64,000 bases of DNA from Lachnospiraceae bacterium (GCA_022793065.1 JAAWCE010000073.1:1-64000), one strand, 5' to 3'. Shown: positions 42,897 through 52,421, numbered from the stretch's first letter. The notes: generated by a model from the letters alone, not told the origin. Translations and numbers: made by a program.

Positions 42897-43991
42897 TCAA
42901 CGAATCACCTCGTCAAAGTTAATTCGGGGAAAGACTTCCAGTGCGCTTTTCCGACTGGCATTGTAAATTTGTACGCCTAATTGTTTCTCACAATGATACT
43001 TTATATCTGCGTAAGCCTGTGTGGTATATTGGAAGGATTTTTCTGCATCGATAACATTTTTGTATACTTGTGAACGCTCTTGTTCATTGGAAAAATATTT
43101 ATTGTTAAAATGGCTGTTTACACTTGTGTCAACCACCTTTTTTCCATTTTCATCTATCTTCATGGGGAGCGTATGGTCACACCCTAATAAATATATTTCT
43201 GTAAATCCCATATAAACCGCAATGTTAATTAATTTGCCGGTAATGGTTCCATAGAAGTGTATTCCCCTGGTAATGTCTTTATTGAAGAAACAAGGTTGTC
43301 TCTCTGCCTGGATAAAGGGGTAATATATCGCATCTTTAATTTCAATATTGTGTCTTAGAATCGCTTGTGCACAGACAAATTTGGGAAAGCCGGATAATTT
43401 ATTTATATCTTTTTCTTTCAATTTAATATAATCCAAGTCGGACACGCCCCAAATGTCTGGTCGCCATGGGGTATCATCAAATATGTTATAAATTCCTTTT
43501 GATGCCAGGCAAAAAATGTGATTATCTTTTAAAGTAGTAAGATCCTCTGCATTTAAAGAGGGGCCATTACCAATAACAAAACATTTTTCTCCAACGTGGG
43601 AATTTTGGAATGACTCAATTTTGCTGCGATTTCCGGGAAAACGTTGTTCGATTTCGTATAACTGCAATTGGGAAAGCATATTATCAAAGCCAAAGGTAAG
43701 CATCCAATCTTCGGCTTTTTTAAAATTTTTGTATTCTTCCAGGCGTCGGTCTCTTTCCTCCAACTTACGGTTAATATAATTATACAATTCATCGCTTAAC
43801 ATCTTGTGACTTTGAGATATTCTGGTTTCTGTGTATTCTATTGCATTTTCGGGAGTGTTGCCATTATGATTATTCTCCAACTGTTTTCGCAAATCTTCAT
43901 TTTCTTCTTTCAAAGAATTTAACAGTTCGCTTAATTTAGAAATTCTAAAACTGTTCTCACGGATTTTTTGTTCTAATTCGGCTGATCTCAT
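42897..43991 (-). CDS. DUF115-type protein with N-terminal coiled coil
   Basis: 364 residues. Residues 1-100 form a charged coiled coil (LSELLNSLKEENEDLRKQLE). The rest has the DUF115/MptE-like fold, with KCFVIGNGPSLNAEDL at the start and GFTEIYLLGCDHTLP in the second half. DUF115 proteins relate to 6-hydroxymethylpterin pyrophosphokinase and to Maf-type proteins, and in Firmicute glycan loci they commonly stand beside glycosyltransferases, where a role in sugar transfer is suspected. It starts 11 bp after the GT2 gene stop, so it belongs to the operon. Confidence 0.8.
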   Translation of the reverse strand: MRSAELEQKIRENSFRISKLSELLNSLKEENEDLRKQLENNHNGNTPENAIEYTETRISQSHKMLSDELYNYINRKLEERDRRLEEYKNFKKAEDWMLTFGFDNMLSQLQLYEIEQRFPGNRSKIESFQNSHVGEKCFVIGNGPSLNAEDLTTLKDNHIFCLASKGIYNIFDDTPWRPDIWGVSDLDYIKLKEKDINKLSGFPKFVCAQAILRHNIEIKDAIYYPFIQAERQPCFFNKDITRGIHFYGTITGKLINIAVYMGFTEIYLLGCDHTLPMKIDENGKKVVDTSVNSHFNNKYFSNEQERSQVYKNVIDAEKSFQYTTQAYADIKYHCEKQLGVQIYNASRKSALEVFPRINFDEVIR

Positions 43992-44002
43992 TTTTTCCTT
44001 CC

Positions 44003-45292
44003 TTATACATTCTTATTTTTGTTAAAAAAATTACGCAATTTAAATTTAAAACTGAATATAATAGATGCAAAAGTAGTTTTTAGTCCTTTATTTTCTACAC
44101 TTTCAGTCAGTTTCTCTATTTTTTTGCTCTTAAGTAATAGATTACTCTTTTTTAGAAAACCATCTATACACTTGTTGAACTTTCCTGGATAATATCTTAT
44201 ATTGTTTTGCTGGGCAGTACTATTTTGCTTTTGGATATCCTGTTGGTGGATTTCTAAAAGTTTGTCATAAGCATATCCTACATCATTATGCTTTACACAG
44301 TGCTTAATCCATTCAAAATTTTCTGGAATCCAACCAGCTTTTCCAATCCATCTTTTGGCATCCTTGGTGTTAAGAATTCTAAAGATTTCTGATTTTATTC
44401 CTTGTTCTTCGGATAAATGTATGGATTTGCTTAGGGAATGTATACATTTTGATATAATTCCGGCAGCATATTGATAAAAATAATTTATATTATTTCCTGA
44501 CCAGATTTTTTCATCTATCAGAAAACTTTTAAATTCTCTTAACATAGCAATCTGATTATCAAACAAATTTTTGTGATAGCGCTCTGTTAAGGATTCCTGA
44601 CTTCTATGAAAATAGAAATATAAGATATCAGAAATAAAAGCAATGCTATTCAATAGCTTAAAATAGGAAAGGTTTAATATAAAATCTTCTCCTAAGTTTT
44701 TATCTTCAGGAAAAATAATATTATTTTCTGTCAAAAATTTTTTTTTATATAATTTATTGCAAGGACCTTCCAAGAGAACAGTATATAAAAGGATTGCAGA
44801 AAAGTCTTCTTCAAATTCTGTTTTGGACAAAATACATTCCTTCCCCAAATATGACGGTGTCCAGTCTTCGTGCTTTTCTACTTTTCCATCTGCCAAGTGC
44901 ACACTTCGCATGCCGCAAATGACCATATCCGTATCATAAGAAATCAGAGTATCCACCAATCGTTCTGTCATGTGAGTGGAAATGGTATCATCTGAATCCA
45001 CAAATTGAATGTAATCGCCAGTTGCCTCTTGAATTCCTTTGTTTCTGGCATGACTGACTCCATGGTTATCAATATTGATAATACGGATTCTTTGGTCCAG
45101 TTGTTCGTAATTTCGGCAGATGCGTAATGAGCCGTCTGTGGAGCCATCGTTTATGAGTAGTATTTCAATATTGTGGTAAGTTTGTCTTATAACCGAAGAT
45201 AAAGTTTGGCCTAAATATTGTTCCGCATTGTATATCGGAATAATAATACTGACTTTCCCTTTTTTTTCTTCGGCTATTTCCTTTTGATACAT
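44003..45292 (-). CDS. GT2-family glycosyltransferase
   Basis: 429 residues. A GT-A domain occupies about 1-220: VSIIIPIYNAEQYLGQTLSS, EILLINDGSTDGS and the metal/nucleotide-sugar DxD region IQFVDSDDTIS. The C-terminal 200 residues are helical and basic, without membrane spans. It resembles WcaA/EpsJ-type enzymes that add a sugar to a lipid-linked glycan at the inner face of the membrane. Its start overlaps the end of the upstream GT2 gene by 19 bp. The donor sugar cannot be predicted. Confidence 0.9.
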   Translation of the reverse strand: MYQKEIAEEKKGKVSIIIPIYNAEQYLGQTLSSVIRQTYHNIEILLINDGSTDGSLRICRNYEQLDQRIRIINIDNHGVSHARNKGIQEATGDYIQFVDSDDTISTHMTERLVDTLISYDTDMVICGMRSVHLADGKVEKHEDWTPSYLGKECILSKTEFEEDFSAILLYTVLLEGPCNKLYKKKFLTENNIIFPEDKNLGEDFILNLSYFKLLNSIAFISDILYFYFHRSQESLTERYHKNLFDNQIAMLREFKSFLIDEKIWSGNNINYFYQYAAGIISKCIHSLSKSIHLSEEQGIKSEIFRILNTKDAKRWIGKAGWIPENFEWIKHCVKHNDVGYAYDKLLEIHQQDIQKQNSTAQQNNIRYYPGKFNKCIDGFLKKSNLLLKSKKIEKLTESVENKGLKTTFASIIFSFKFKLRNFFNKNKNV

Positions 45293-46272
45293 CGCTCCAA
45301 TGATACCTTTCCTTCCCTTGCATTTCTTTCAACCCCATATTTGATAATTCCTTTGGATAAGAGTTTAAATTCATCCAAATACCAGGGATCTACTTTGTGC
45401 TTTTCCAAATAGGCCACATCTCGTTGCACCTGCTTTATCAATTCGTTAACTTTATTGCCGCCGATATTGTATTGGTAGCATTTATAAGCACTCTCCAGCA
45501 CTTGCCAACAATAGATATCGTTCATTTTCTTTTCCAGACGTTTAATGCCGTTGGCTTCAAAAAAATCTATCCGCTCCCTGAATGCTTGGCAAGCGTCTAA
45601 ATTAGCCGCGCTGAATTTTTCACCCGTTATACTATCAGTGCGTCTGCGGTCATAATTATAAAAAGAAAAATCTATATAAACCAGTTTTTTTGCCTGATAA
45701 AATATCTTGTAAGTAGTAAATTCATCTTCGTGAATTTTACCTTTGGGATATCGGATATTGCCTATGACCTTCTTTTTGTATAGTTTATTCCACGCATTGG
45801 GTTTGAAATAATGCCAATCCAGCATTGCTTCCAAAGCAAAAATATTGTCCCCAACCGTTACGTCGCCCGTACAGGGGGATTCCTCTAAAGTGATATCGGA
45901 ATATAAATTGCGATAGCTACATTCCGCAATATCTGCCCCATGTTCAAGCAGGGTAGTGTGCAGGATTTCCAACATTTGCGGGTCAATCCAGTCATCGCTG
46001 TCAATGAAAGCCAGATATGCGCCTGTGGCCAATTCCATGCCGGCATTTCTGGCATCGGAAAGTCCTCCGTTTTCTTTGTGAAGTACACGGATTCGCTGAT
46101 CCGTTTGGGCATATTTATCACAAATATCTCCGCAGGAGTCAGGAGAACCATCGTCTATGAGCAAAACTTCCAGGTTTTGGTAGGTCTGATTCAGGATGGA
46201 ATTCACACAACGGTTTAAATATTGTTCCACGTTATAGATGGGGACAATGACACTTATTTTTTCATTTTCCAT
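45274..46272 (-). CDS. GT2-family glycosyltransferase
   Basis: 332 residues from the ATG at 46272 (ISVIVPIYNVEQYLNRCVNS, EVLLIDDGSPDSCGDICDKY, LAFIDSDDWIDP). It is closely similar in the first 110 residues to its neighbour, suggesting an old duplication, but has a shorter C-terminus. The ORF-track start at 46284 adds four residues. The 130-bp gap to the upstream ATPase gene is AT-rich with no clear terminator. It belongs to the surface-glycopolymer operon. Confidence 0.9.
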   Translation of the reverse strand: MENEKISVIVPIYNVEQYLNRCVNSILNQTYQNLEVLLIDDGSPDSCGDICDKYAQTDQRIRVLHKENGGLSDARNAGMELATGAYLAFIDSDDWIDPQMLEILHTTLLEHGADIAECSYRNLYSDITLEESPCTGDVTVGDNIFALEAMLDWHYFKPNAWNKLYKKKVIGNIRYPKGKIHEDEFTTYKIFYQAKKLVYIDFSFYNYDRRRTDSITGEKFSAANLDACQAFRERIDFFEANGIKRLEKKMNDIYCWQVLESAYKCYQYNIGGNKVNELIKQVQRDVAYLEKHKVDPWYLDEFKLLSKGIIKYGVERNAREGKVSLERCIKRK

Positions 46273-46401
46273 AACTATCCTCAATTAGTTTTCTTAGACG
46301 GCAATTTATCTGTGATGTCCGAAAATCTGCCAATACGCCGAACCAAATAAAAGTAATTGCGAAAAATAGCAATAATGTTGTAAAAAACGTATATTTTTAG
46401 A

Positions 46402-47139
46402 TTATTGGCTCATATATGCGTCGCAGACTTTCTCGGCATCACCCTTCATCATAACATGACCTTTTTCCAGCCAAAGCACATGACTGCACAGGGTTCTGAC
46501 GGATTTGATCGTATGTGAAACATAGAGTAAGGTAGTTCCGGAATCCAACATATGTTTCATGCGAGTTTCGCATTTCTCCTGAAATTTATAGTCGCCCACG
46601 GATAATACCTCGTCACAGATGAGGATATCGGGCTGTACCATGGTTGCGACGGCAAAACCCAACCGTGCTGCCATACCGGAAGAGTAATTTTTCAAAGGCA
46701 TATCAAGAAAGTCCCATAATTCTGCAAATTCAATAATTTCTTCAAAATTATTCCGCATAAATTCTTCCGAGTATCCCATCAATGTACCATTGAGCAGAAC
46801 ATTTTCCCTCGCCGTAAGTTCTCCGTCAAAGCCGGCGCCCAATTCGATTAATGGCGCGATACTGCCGGAAACGGAAACGCTCCCCTTATATGGTCTCAGA
46901 ATACCGCAAATGAGTTTCAATAAGGTGGATTTGCCGGAACCGTTAGTGCCCACAATGCCCCAGGATTCTCCGGCCTTTACCTGGAAGTTTACGTCCTGAA
47001 GAGCCAGAAATTCCTGAAACATGAGTTCTTTTCTTGCCAATTTAATGATATATTCTTTTAAATTGTTGATTTTTTGCGATGCCATATTGAAGCGCACAGT
47101 GGCATCCTTCACATCAATGACAATATTATTTTCGTTCAT
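46402..47139 (-). CDS. Polysaccharide ABC exporter ATPase (Wzt/TagH-like)
   Basis: 245 residues. Walker A is GIVGTNGSGKSTLLKLI, followed by APLIELGAGFDGELTARENV (the E-L-G-x-G-F motif typical of polysaccharide exporters), signature LKNYSSGMAARLGFAVAT and Walker B ILICDEVLSVGD. It lacks the C-terminal carbohydrate-binding domain of some Wzt proteins, so chain length is probably not sensed by it. It energises the export of a completed lipid-linked polymer through the permease encoded nine bases upstream. Confidence 0.93.
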   Translation of the reverse strand: MNENNIVIDVKDATVRFNMASQKINNLKEYIIKLARKELMFQEFLALQDVNFQVKAGESWGIVGTNGSGKSTLLKLICGILRPYKGSVSVSGSIAPLIELGAGFDGELTARENVLLNGTLMGYSEEFMRNNFEEIIEFAELWDFLDMPLKNYSSGMAARLGFAVATMVQPDILICDEVLSVGDYKFQEKCETRMKHMLDSGTTLLYVSHTIKSVRTLCSHVLWLEKGHVMMKGDAEKVCDAYMSQ

Positions 47140-47148
47140 GCCGCACTC

Positions 47149-47937
47149 CTAAATGTACAGGATAAATTTATCCTGATTCTTTAAAAAGGAACAAGTGCCC
47201 AGTAATAAGAAAACGAAAGCCAGCACAAAACCATATACAAGGGTGCCGATATCAGGAATGGACTGTTCCAACACAAGGGTTCTGAACTGTGTAACATAGT
47301 GGTACATGGGATTAAACGTCATAATTGCCTGCTGCATAGCCTCAGGAAGCTGCTCCATAGGATAGAAGAGTGGGGTCAGATACATCCAGGCAGTTGTTAA
47401 GACACTGTATATATATTGAATGTCTCTGAAGAATACTGTAATCTGTGCCAGGAACAACCCCAGGCCGAGGCAGAAAATGTATACTTCAACCAATACCACA
47501 GGCACTAAAAGCATGTAAAAAGAAAACTGTACTTTGGATATAATAAATACAATGACCATTGCACCCAGGGAAAATAACAGGTTTACAAGGGAACTTGTCA
47601 CTTTGGACAGGGTAAAAATATATTTTGGCACATAGACTTTTTTCAGCAATGGACCGTTTCCGGTAATTGAAAAGAGCGCCTGGTTTGTGGCTTCTGTCAT
47701 AAAAGTGAAAAGCGTCTGACCAATAATCAAATAGGCAGGGTAATTTTGCACCTCAAAACGAAACATGTGTGAAAACACCAGATACATTACTACCATTACC
47801 ATCAGTGGGTTTAAAACGCTCCAAACATATCCGAGGAAACTTCTTCTGTATTTCAATTTGATATCTTTTAATACAAGCTGTTTTACCAATGCTCTATATT
47901 TATACAGCCCTTGTAATCGGGCGCTCATTTTATTCAT
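47149..47937 (-). CDS. Polysaccharide ABC exporter permease (Wzm/TagG-like)
   Basis: 262 residues with six membrane helices. The N-terminal amphipathic RALVKQLVLKDIKLKYRRS and GYVWSVLNPLMVMVVMYLVF are hallmark features of ABC-2 polysaccharide exporters. The start at 47937 follows AAAGGAACC. It partners with the following ATPase. Together they define ABC-dependent, not Wzx/Wzy-dependent, export, so the polymer is probably finished in the cytoplasm. Confidence 0.92.
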   Translation of the reverse strand: MNKMSARLQGLYKYRALVKQLVLKDIKLKYRRSFLGYVWSVLNPLMVMVVMYLVFSHMFRFEVQNYPAYLIIGQTLFTFMTEATNQALFSITGNGPLLKKVYVPKYIFTLSKVTSSLVNLLFSLGAMVIVFIISKVQFSFYMLLVPVVLVEVYIFCLGLGLFLAQITVFFRDIQYIYSVLTTAWMYLTPLFYPMEQLPEAMQQAIMTFNPMYHYVTQFRTLVLEQSIPDIGTLVYGFVLAFVFLLLGTCSFLKNQDKFILYI

Positions 47938-47981
47938 AATTTGTGGTTCCTTTCCCGGCAATTCTTTTACTGCAAATCAAA

Positions 47982-49445
47982 TTATTTTCTACGATATATT
48001 TTGTGTAAGCATGCTCTCACAAAGCAACGAAACATAATTGCCGGACTGCTTAGTTCTTCCATGCTGACGATAGGCCGTTCCGGAACTTTACCAGAATTGT
48101 CAGGGGAAGATTCAATATTTATGGGTATTGCTGTAATATTTGACATGGCAGCCAATAACATATCATAGTCCGCAACATGTGAAGCAGGAGATGCATAAAA
48201 CAAAACTTTTATCTCTTTTTCCTTCAGCATGTTGTAAAATATCTTTGCCCGTTGTTCGTATAAATCCCAACTTGCATTAATGGAATCTGGTAAATATACG
48301 ACTTCTTTCAGGAATGTTTCCGAGGTATCCAATATATCTTTTTGATTTTCATCCGTGTATATTGTGACGGCGCTGCCTTGAGATTTTAAAAGGGCAATTA
48401 TTTGCGGTAATATGTGATTCAAGTCTTGATTGCCCAAATATCGGCAGTAAATTGCCGTATTACTTCCTACTTCAATTCCTGTTCTTTTTACAATGGTTTT
48501 GACTTGTTCAAAGTGAAGCCTTGCAAGGGCACCCACAATAGCGTCCGGTGAAAAGTATTTACTCAGAATTTGAAAACCTTTGACAGAATCGGATTTTGTC
48601 AATTTATGAAACCAACAATCTGCACAATCCCACAAAATTTGATTGGCAAACTGTGTGGCAATGGCCTCATATTGTTCCGCTGCATGTTCACTTTCTAAAA
48701 AATCTGCCACCAACGCAGAAGCAGAAGCACCGGAACACCGTTTCTCAAATTGTTCAACCGTTAAGAGATCTCCGCCGGTTACACCAATGCCAAGGTTGTA
48801 ATGATAAAATTTGTCTGTAATGCCCCTATAGCTTTTGGCATAATAAGCCATTAGGAAGAATAAATATCTATCTTCTGATGCTACAAGTCTTTGAGGTTGC
48901 ACTTTGGAAAAGGCGGCGGAGCATATTTCCCGTTTCCATATTTTATTTGTTATATTAAAATCAAATTTTTCCTGTAGAAAGCAAAAATTTAATAGATTAT
49001 CTCCCTCTAATTTTCCACTGTAAGGGGTCAGAAAGTGTGTAACCCATTTTATCATTTCGGCGGACACATTTGATCCGGAATGAAGTGCCGTGCCGAAATG
49101 GATGACATCGGTCTGTTCCTTTTCCATAAGAAGATACAGTCGTTCACAAGCCTGACAATCCAGAAAATCATCACTGTCCACAAACATCAGATATTGACCG
49201 TTTGCTTCCGCCACACCCTGAGTACGGGCGCATAACGTCCCTTTGTTTTCCGGAAAGGTAATTGTAATAATCCGGTCGTCTTCTTTTGCATATTTTTGTA
49301 TAATTTCGTGACATTTGTCCTGTGACCCATCGTTAATACATATGATTTCAATCTCTTTTAGCGATTGTCTGATCAGACTGTCCAGACAACCGCAAATATA
49401 GTTTTCTACATTATAAACAGGTACGATAATTGAAATTTTTACCAT
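47982..49445 (-). CDS. Two-domain GT2-family glycosyltransferase
   Basis: 487 residues. The first 230 form a GT2 domain (ISIIVPVYNVENYICGCLDS, EIICINDGSQDKCHEI, LMFVDSDDFLDC). Residues 330-480 look like a Rossmann-type domain (TAIYCRYLGNQDLNHILPQI, then SHVADYDMLLAAMSNITAIP), perhaps a GT-B-like half or glycerol-phosphotransferase-like region that I cannot assign. It is the first gene of the minus-strand operon behind the inverted-copy promoter near 50 kb. Confidence 0.85.
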   Translation of the reverse strand: MVKISIIVPVYNVENYICGCLDSLIRQSLKEIEIICINDGSQDKCHEIIQKYAKEDDRIITITFPENKGTLCARTQGVAEANGQYLMFVDSDDFLDCQACERLYLLMEKEQTDVIHFGTALHSGSNVSAEMIKWVTHFLTPYSGKLEGDNLLNFCFLQEKFDFNITNKIWKREICSAAFSKVQPQRLVASEDRYLFFLMAYYAKSYRGITDKFYHYNLGIGVTGGDLLTVEQFEKRCSGASASALVADFLESEHAAEQYEAIATQFANQILWDCADCWFHKLTKSDSVKGFQILSKYFSPDAIVGALARLHFEQVKTIVKRTGIEVGSNTAIYCRYLGNQDLNHILPQIIALLKSQGSAVTIYTDENQKDILDTSETFLKEVVYLPDSINASWDLYEQRAKIFYNMLKEKEIKVLFYASPASHVADYDMLLAAMSNITAIPINIESSPDNSGKVPERPIVSMEELSSPAIMFRCFVRACLHKIYRRK

Positions 49446-49467
49446 GAGTTACCTCTATGATGGCTGT

Positions 49468-49665
49468 TTAACTATCCAAATGGCCAATGAGCTTTAGATA
49501 GACTTTGACAGCCCATTTTCGCGCTTTACTTTCTTTGGGGTGGTCTTTAAAAATATCCAGTATGAGAAAACGATAAATTGTTTCCGTCGTAATGGGTTCT
49601 TTTGCCAGAAGAATATGCCCGGCAACTTTCTTTCGGACATTTACAAAGGAAATCCAAACATTATC
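49468..49665 (-). pseudogene. Decayed GT8/DUF4422 glycosyltransferase gene
   Basis: Read on the minus strand the frame gives DNVWISFVNVRKKVAGHIL, then ITTETIYRFLILDIFKDHPK, and jumps directly to ESKARKWAVKVYLKL before the TAA at 49468-49470. The intact gene at 50378-52276 has GDNVDLSFVNVGKRV, ITTETYYRFLILDILKCYPK and, some 230 residues later, GSKARQWAIQVYFKL. The fragment is therefore a paralogue of that gene with a large in-frame internal deletion and no proper start. Confidence 0.85.
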
Positions 49666-49953
49666 CTTGCATAATTGAGTCTATTGGCTGGAAGTATTTT
49701 GTTGTCACCCATTGTCAATCGCCGCGAAACATTGTGATAAATTTCCCGATTGAATTCATGCGCTGTTTTACCGGTCCATGAAAGCCATTACTTCTATTGC
49801 ATAAGCTTTTGGGATGGGCGTTTTCGGTTTTGCAGCCGATATATAAAAATGCGCTATAACAATTACAAAAGCGCAACAATAAAAAGCATATATTTTATGT
49901 TTTACCCCACGTAAGCCCAAAGACATTAAGCCGGCCCATAGGGGGATGTCAAT

Positions 49954-50031
49954 ATTTATAACAAATAAGGACTTTTTTAATATAACAGTATTAGCCGGTA
50001 ATGTCAATACTTTAAAATCGCCTATTTCTGC
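49954..50031 (-). promoter_or_regulatory. Promoter of the surface-glycopolymer operon (left arm of inverted repeat)
   Basis: On the minus strand TTGACA (50007-50002), a 17-bp spacer and TATATT (49984-49979). The whole 78-bp segment is an inverted copy, 72/78 identical, of 50264-50341. It points toward the ten-gene minus-strand operon that begins at 49445. Confidence 0.75.
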
Positions 50032-50263
50032 TTTTATAAGGTATAATAACAGTTCCTGAATAGTGGTACGCCCTAAGTAAAATAGCCGCACTAAATTTCA
50101 GGAAACTCTTTGCATTCTGAAAGGGTTTGGGAAACTATGCACAAAATACAATTAATACCACTTTAAATATGTATGTTTATCTGCAGCTTGAAGAAAATGT
50201 GTAGAATTGGTAGAGTGGAAGTAATATCAATTGGGTATCCTAATTCTTAATTTTTGATAAGAT

Positions 50264-50341
50264 GCAGAAATAGGCGATTTTAAAGTATTGACATTATCGG
50301 TTGGTGCTGTTACATTAAAAAAGTCCTTATTTGTTATAAAT
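50264..50341 (+). promoter_or_regulatory. Promoter of the DUF4422-GT8 gene (right arm of inverted repeat)
   Basis: TTGACA (50288-50293), a 17-bp spacer and TACATT (50311-50316). The segment matches the left arm in inverse orientation with six substitutions, all within the spacer and -10 area. The flanks of the -35 box and the transcribed start are identical. Confidence 0.75.
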
Positions 50342-50377
50342 ACAGCAATCCGGACAGGAGGATACGGAGAAACGACA

Positions 50378-52276
50378 ATGAACGATATTAAAGTATATGT
50401 AACCCATAGTCCAAACGGCAATGCAATGAGAATAGAAAATTCTCTTTTCTGCCATGTCATAGCGGGAAGCGATTTTCTGAAACAGCCTGTACCACAGGGA
50501 TATTTGCCGGATAATCAGGGGGAAAATATTTCCTCAAAGAATAAATCTTATTGTGAGCTTACCACCCAATATTGGGCATGGAAAAACCAGCAGGCCGACT
50601 ATTATGGCTTTTGTCATTACAGAAGGTATTTTAGTTTTAACAGGGGAACTTTGCCGGAAACCAAATGGGGAACCATTGAGTATGATTATTTGGATGAACA
50701 GGTTGCCGCCGAACTTCATTTAAATGAAAAGGACATGAAGAAATATATTGAAGAATATGATTTCCTCATAGCCAAAGGCGTCAACGCGGATTGTATGGAC
50801 TCCAAGACGATTTACGACCAATATAATGAGGCTTCCGATCTTCATATTGAAGATGTGGATTTGCTGTTGAAGATTATAGACGAGAGACATCCATATTTAA
50901 GCAGCGTTGCCAGGCGCTTTTTTCATGGGAAGACTTTTTACCCATGCAATATGTTTATTATGAAGAAGGAGTTATTTCATACTTATAGCAAACTCCTTTT
51001 TGATGTGTTGGGAGAGTTTGAGCGCTGTGCGAATTTAAGCGATTATTCAAGAGAAGGCTATCGAACCATTGGACATTTGGGGGAACGTATGGCCGGAATT
51101 TATTATCTGTATCTGAAGGAGAAACAGCAATTTCGACTGGGAGAAATTCAGATTGCATTGGTTCATCATGCAGATAAAGAAGATGAATGTTCTGCAGAAC
51201 TTGCAGACGGAGTGATGGGAGAGGATGAATCTGCCGTGGGTCAGGTAGTGCCTGTGGTGTTGGCGGCCAACCAAAAATATGTCCCCATTTTGTATATATG
51301 TATACAATCCATTGTGGAACATCTTAGCAGGGAATATCAATATCATATATATGTTTTCCATACAGATATCACCAAAGAGAGCCAGGACAAGTTTCGACAA
51401 CATTTTGTCGGCGACAATGTGGATCTTTCCTTTGTCAATGTGGGAAAAAGGGTGTGGAGACATGTTTTGCAGGCCAAGGAACACATTACAACGGAGACAT
51501 ATTATCGTTTTTTGATACTTGATATTTTGAAATGTTATCCAAAGGTAGTATATCTGGATTGTGACACCATTGTATGCCGGGATGTGGCGGAGCTGTATCA
51601 TACCGAGCTTAAGGATAATTTGATTGCAGCGGTTGTAGACGCTGACTTTGCAGGGCAGTGTAACAGGAAGAATTCGGAAATGAGGCAGTATTGTCTGGAT
51701 GTGTTGAAGATGGACAATCCTTTTCTCTATTTTCAGGCGGGCGTATTGGTGATGAATGTCCGTGAACTGCGCAAACAGATATCGGTTGAACAACTGTTTG
51801 ATATGTCCGACACGGGCATCTATAGGTTTTCCGACCAGGATATTCTCAATATTGTCTGTAAGGGACGTGTGACCTATCTGGATATGGCCTGGAATGTTTT
51901 GTCGGATTGTAATAATTTTCGTGTGAATGAGGTCATTCGTCATGCACCTTACTATATTTTAGACGCTTATGAGGAAGCGCGAAAAGAACCTTATATCATA
52001 CATTATGCAGGTTTTATGAAGCCGTGGATGAATCCCAAAGAAGATTACGCCCAGGTATTCTGGCAGGCTGCAAGGCGGACGGAATATTATGAAGCTTTGC
52101 TATGGGATATGATGGAAGGAATGTGTCCGTCGGGTGGACAGGAAAGAAAAGAAGAACCGGAAGACGGTTTGTTCTTAGGTACAATGAGAAAAATTATGCG
52201 GCATGTTTTTCCTAAAGGGAGTAAGGCAAGGCAATGGGCCATTCAGGTATATTTTAAACTGAAGAAACAGTATTGA
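50378..52276 (+). CDS. DUF4422-GT8 two-domain glycosyltransferase
   Basis: 632 residues from the ATG at 50378, placed by the GGAG segments upstream; the ORF-track start at 50288 lies in the promoter. Residues 1-260 are a DUF4422 domain (YCELTTQYWAWKNQQADYYG and FCHYRRYF), found in glycosyltransferase-like proteins. Residues 295-560 are a GT8/LgtC-like domain (IPVVLAANQKY-type start, here VVPVVLAANQKYVPILY, DxD in VVYLDCDTIVCRD, and IIHYAGFMKPWMN). Two glycosyltransferase domains in one chain may add two sugars in turn. Divergent from the operon that it probably serves. A terminator follows. Confidence 0.88.
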   Translation: MNDIKVYVTHSPNGNAMRIENSLFCHVIAGSDFLKQPVPQGYLPDNQGENISSKNKSYCELTTQYWAWKNQQADYYGFCHYRRYFSFNRGTLPETKWGTIEYDYLDEQVAAELHLNEKDMKKYIEEYDFLIAKGVNADCMDSKTIYDQYNEASDLHIEDVDLLLKIIDERHPYLSSVARRFFHGKTFYPCNMFIMKKELFHTYSKLLFDVLGEFERCANLSDYSREGYRTIGHLGERMAGIYYLYLKEKQQFRLGEIQIALVHHADKEDECSAELADGVMGEDESAVGQVVPVVLAANQKYVPILYICIQSIVEHLSREYQYHIYVFHTDITKESQDKFRQHFVGDNVDLSFVNVGKRVWRHVLQAKEHITTETYYRFLILDILKCYPKVVYLDCDTIVCRDVAELYHTELKDNLIAAVVDADFAGQCNRKNSEMRQYCLDVLKMDNPFLYFQAGVLVMNVRELRKQISVEQLFDMSDTGIYRFSDQDILNIVCKGRVTYLDMAWNVLSDCNNFRVNEVIRHAPYYILDAYEEARKEPYIIHYAGFMKPWMNPKEDYAQVFWQAARRTEYYEALLWDMMEGMCPSGGQERKEEPEDGLFLGTMRKIMRHVFPKGSKARQWAIQVYFKLKKQY

Positions 52277-52312
52277 TTTCTGGCTGCCGGAGTGCAGTTA
52301 TTTTACAGAACA

Positions 52313-52329
52313 TCCCTGTGTAACAGGGA
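52313..52329 (+). terminator. Small hairpin after the GT8 gene
   Basis: TCCCTGT-GTA-ACAGGGA, a 7-bp perfect stem with a 3-base loop, not followed by a T run. It probably stabilises the 3' end, with the better terminator downstream. Confidence 0.4.
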
Positions 52330-52421
52330 CAATAATTATGGTAATTGCGGCAAGTGAAATCGGTGTCAATGGAAATCTTACTATACTGTTCTCATAAAAA
52401 GGGAATTCATACTGTGTTATG

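Larger units (their letters stand above)
49446..50377. other. Divergent region with decayed genes and duplicated promoters
   Basis: 930 bases between two divergent glycan units. It contains a decayed GT8 gene (49468-49665), an uninterpretable remnant to about 49870, an inverted 78-bp promoter repeat (49954-50031 and 50264-50341) and 232 bp between the repeats with no recognisable content. Confidence 0.7.

Noticed and set aside
49768-50091. 107-codon minus-strand ORF in the GT8 pseudogene region
   Set aside because: Its first half translates the promoter repeat itself, so it cannot be a normal gene; at most a remnant lies in its last third.
50032-50263. Invertible promoter element of the capsule-switch type
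   Set aside because: The promoters lie inside the inverted repeats and both point outward, so inverting the 232 bp between them would not turn either unit off; no recombinase gene or clear short crossover site is present.
51047-51943. 298-codon minus-strand ORF inside the DUF4422-GT8 gene
   Set aside because: Antisense of a well-supported glycosyltransferase; no ribosome binding site.
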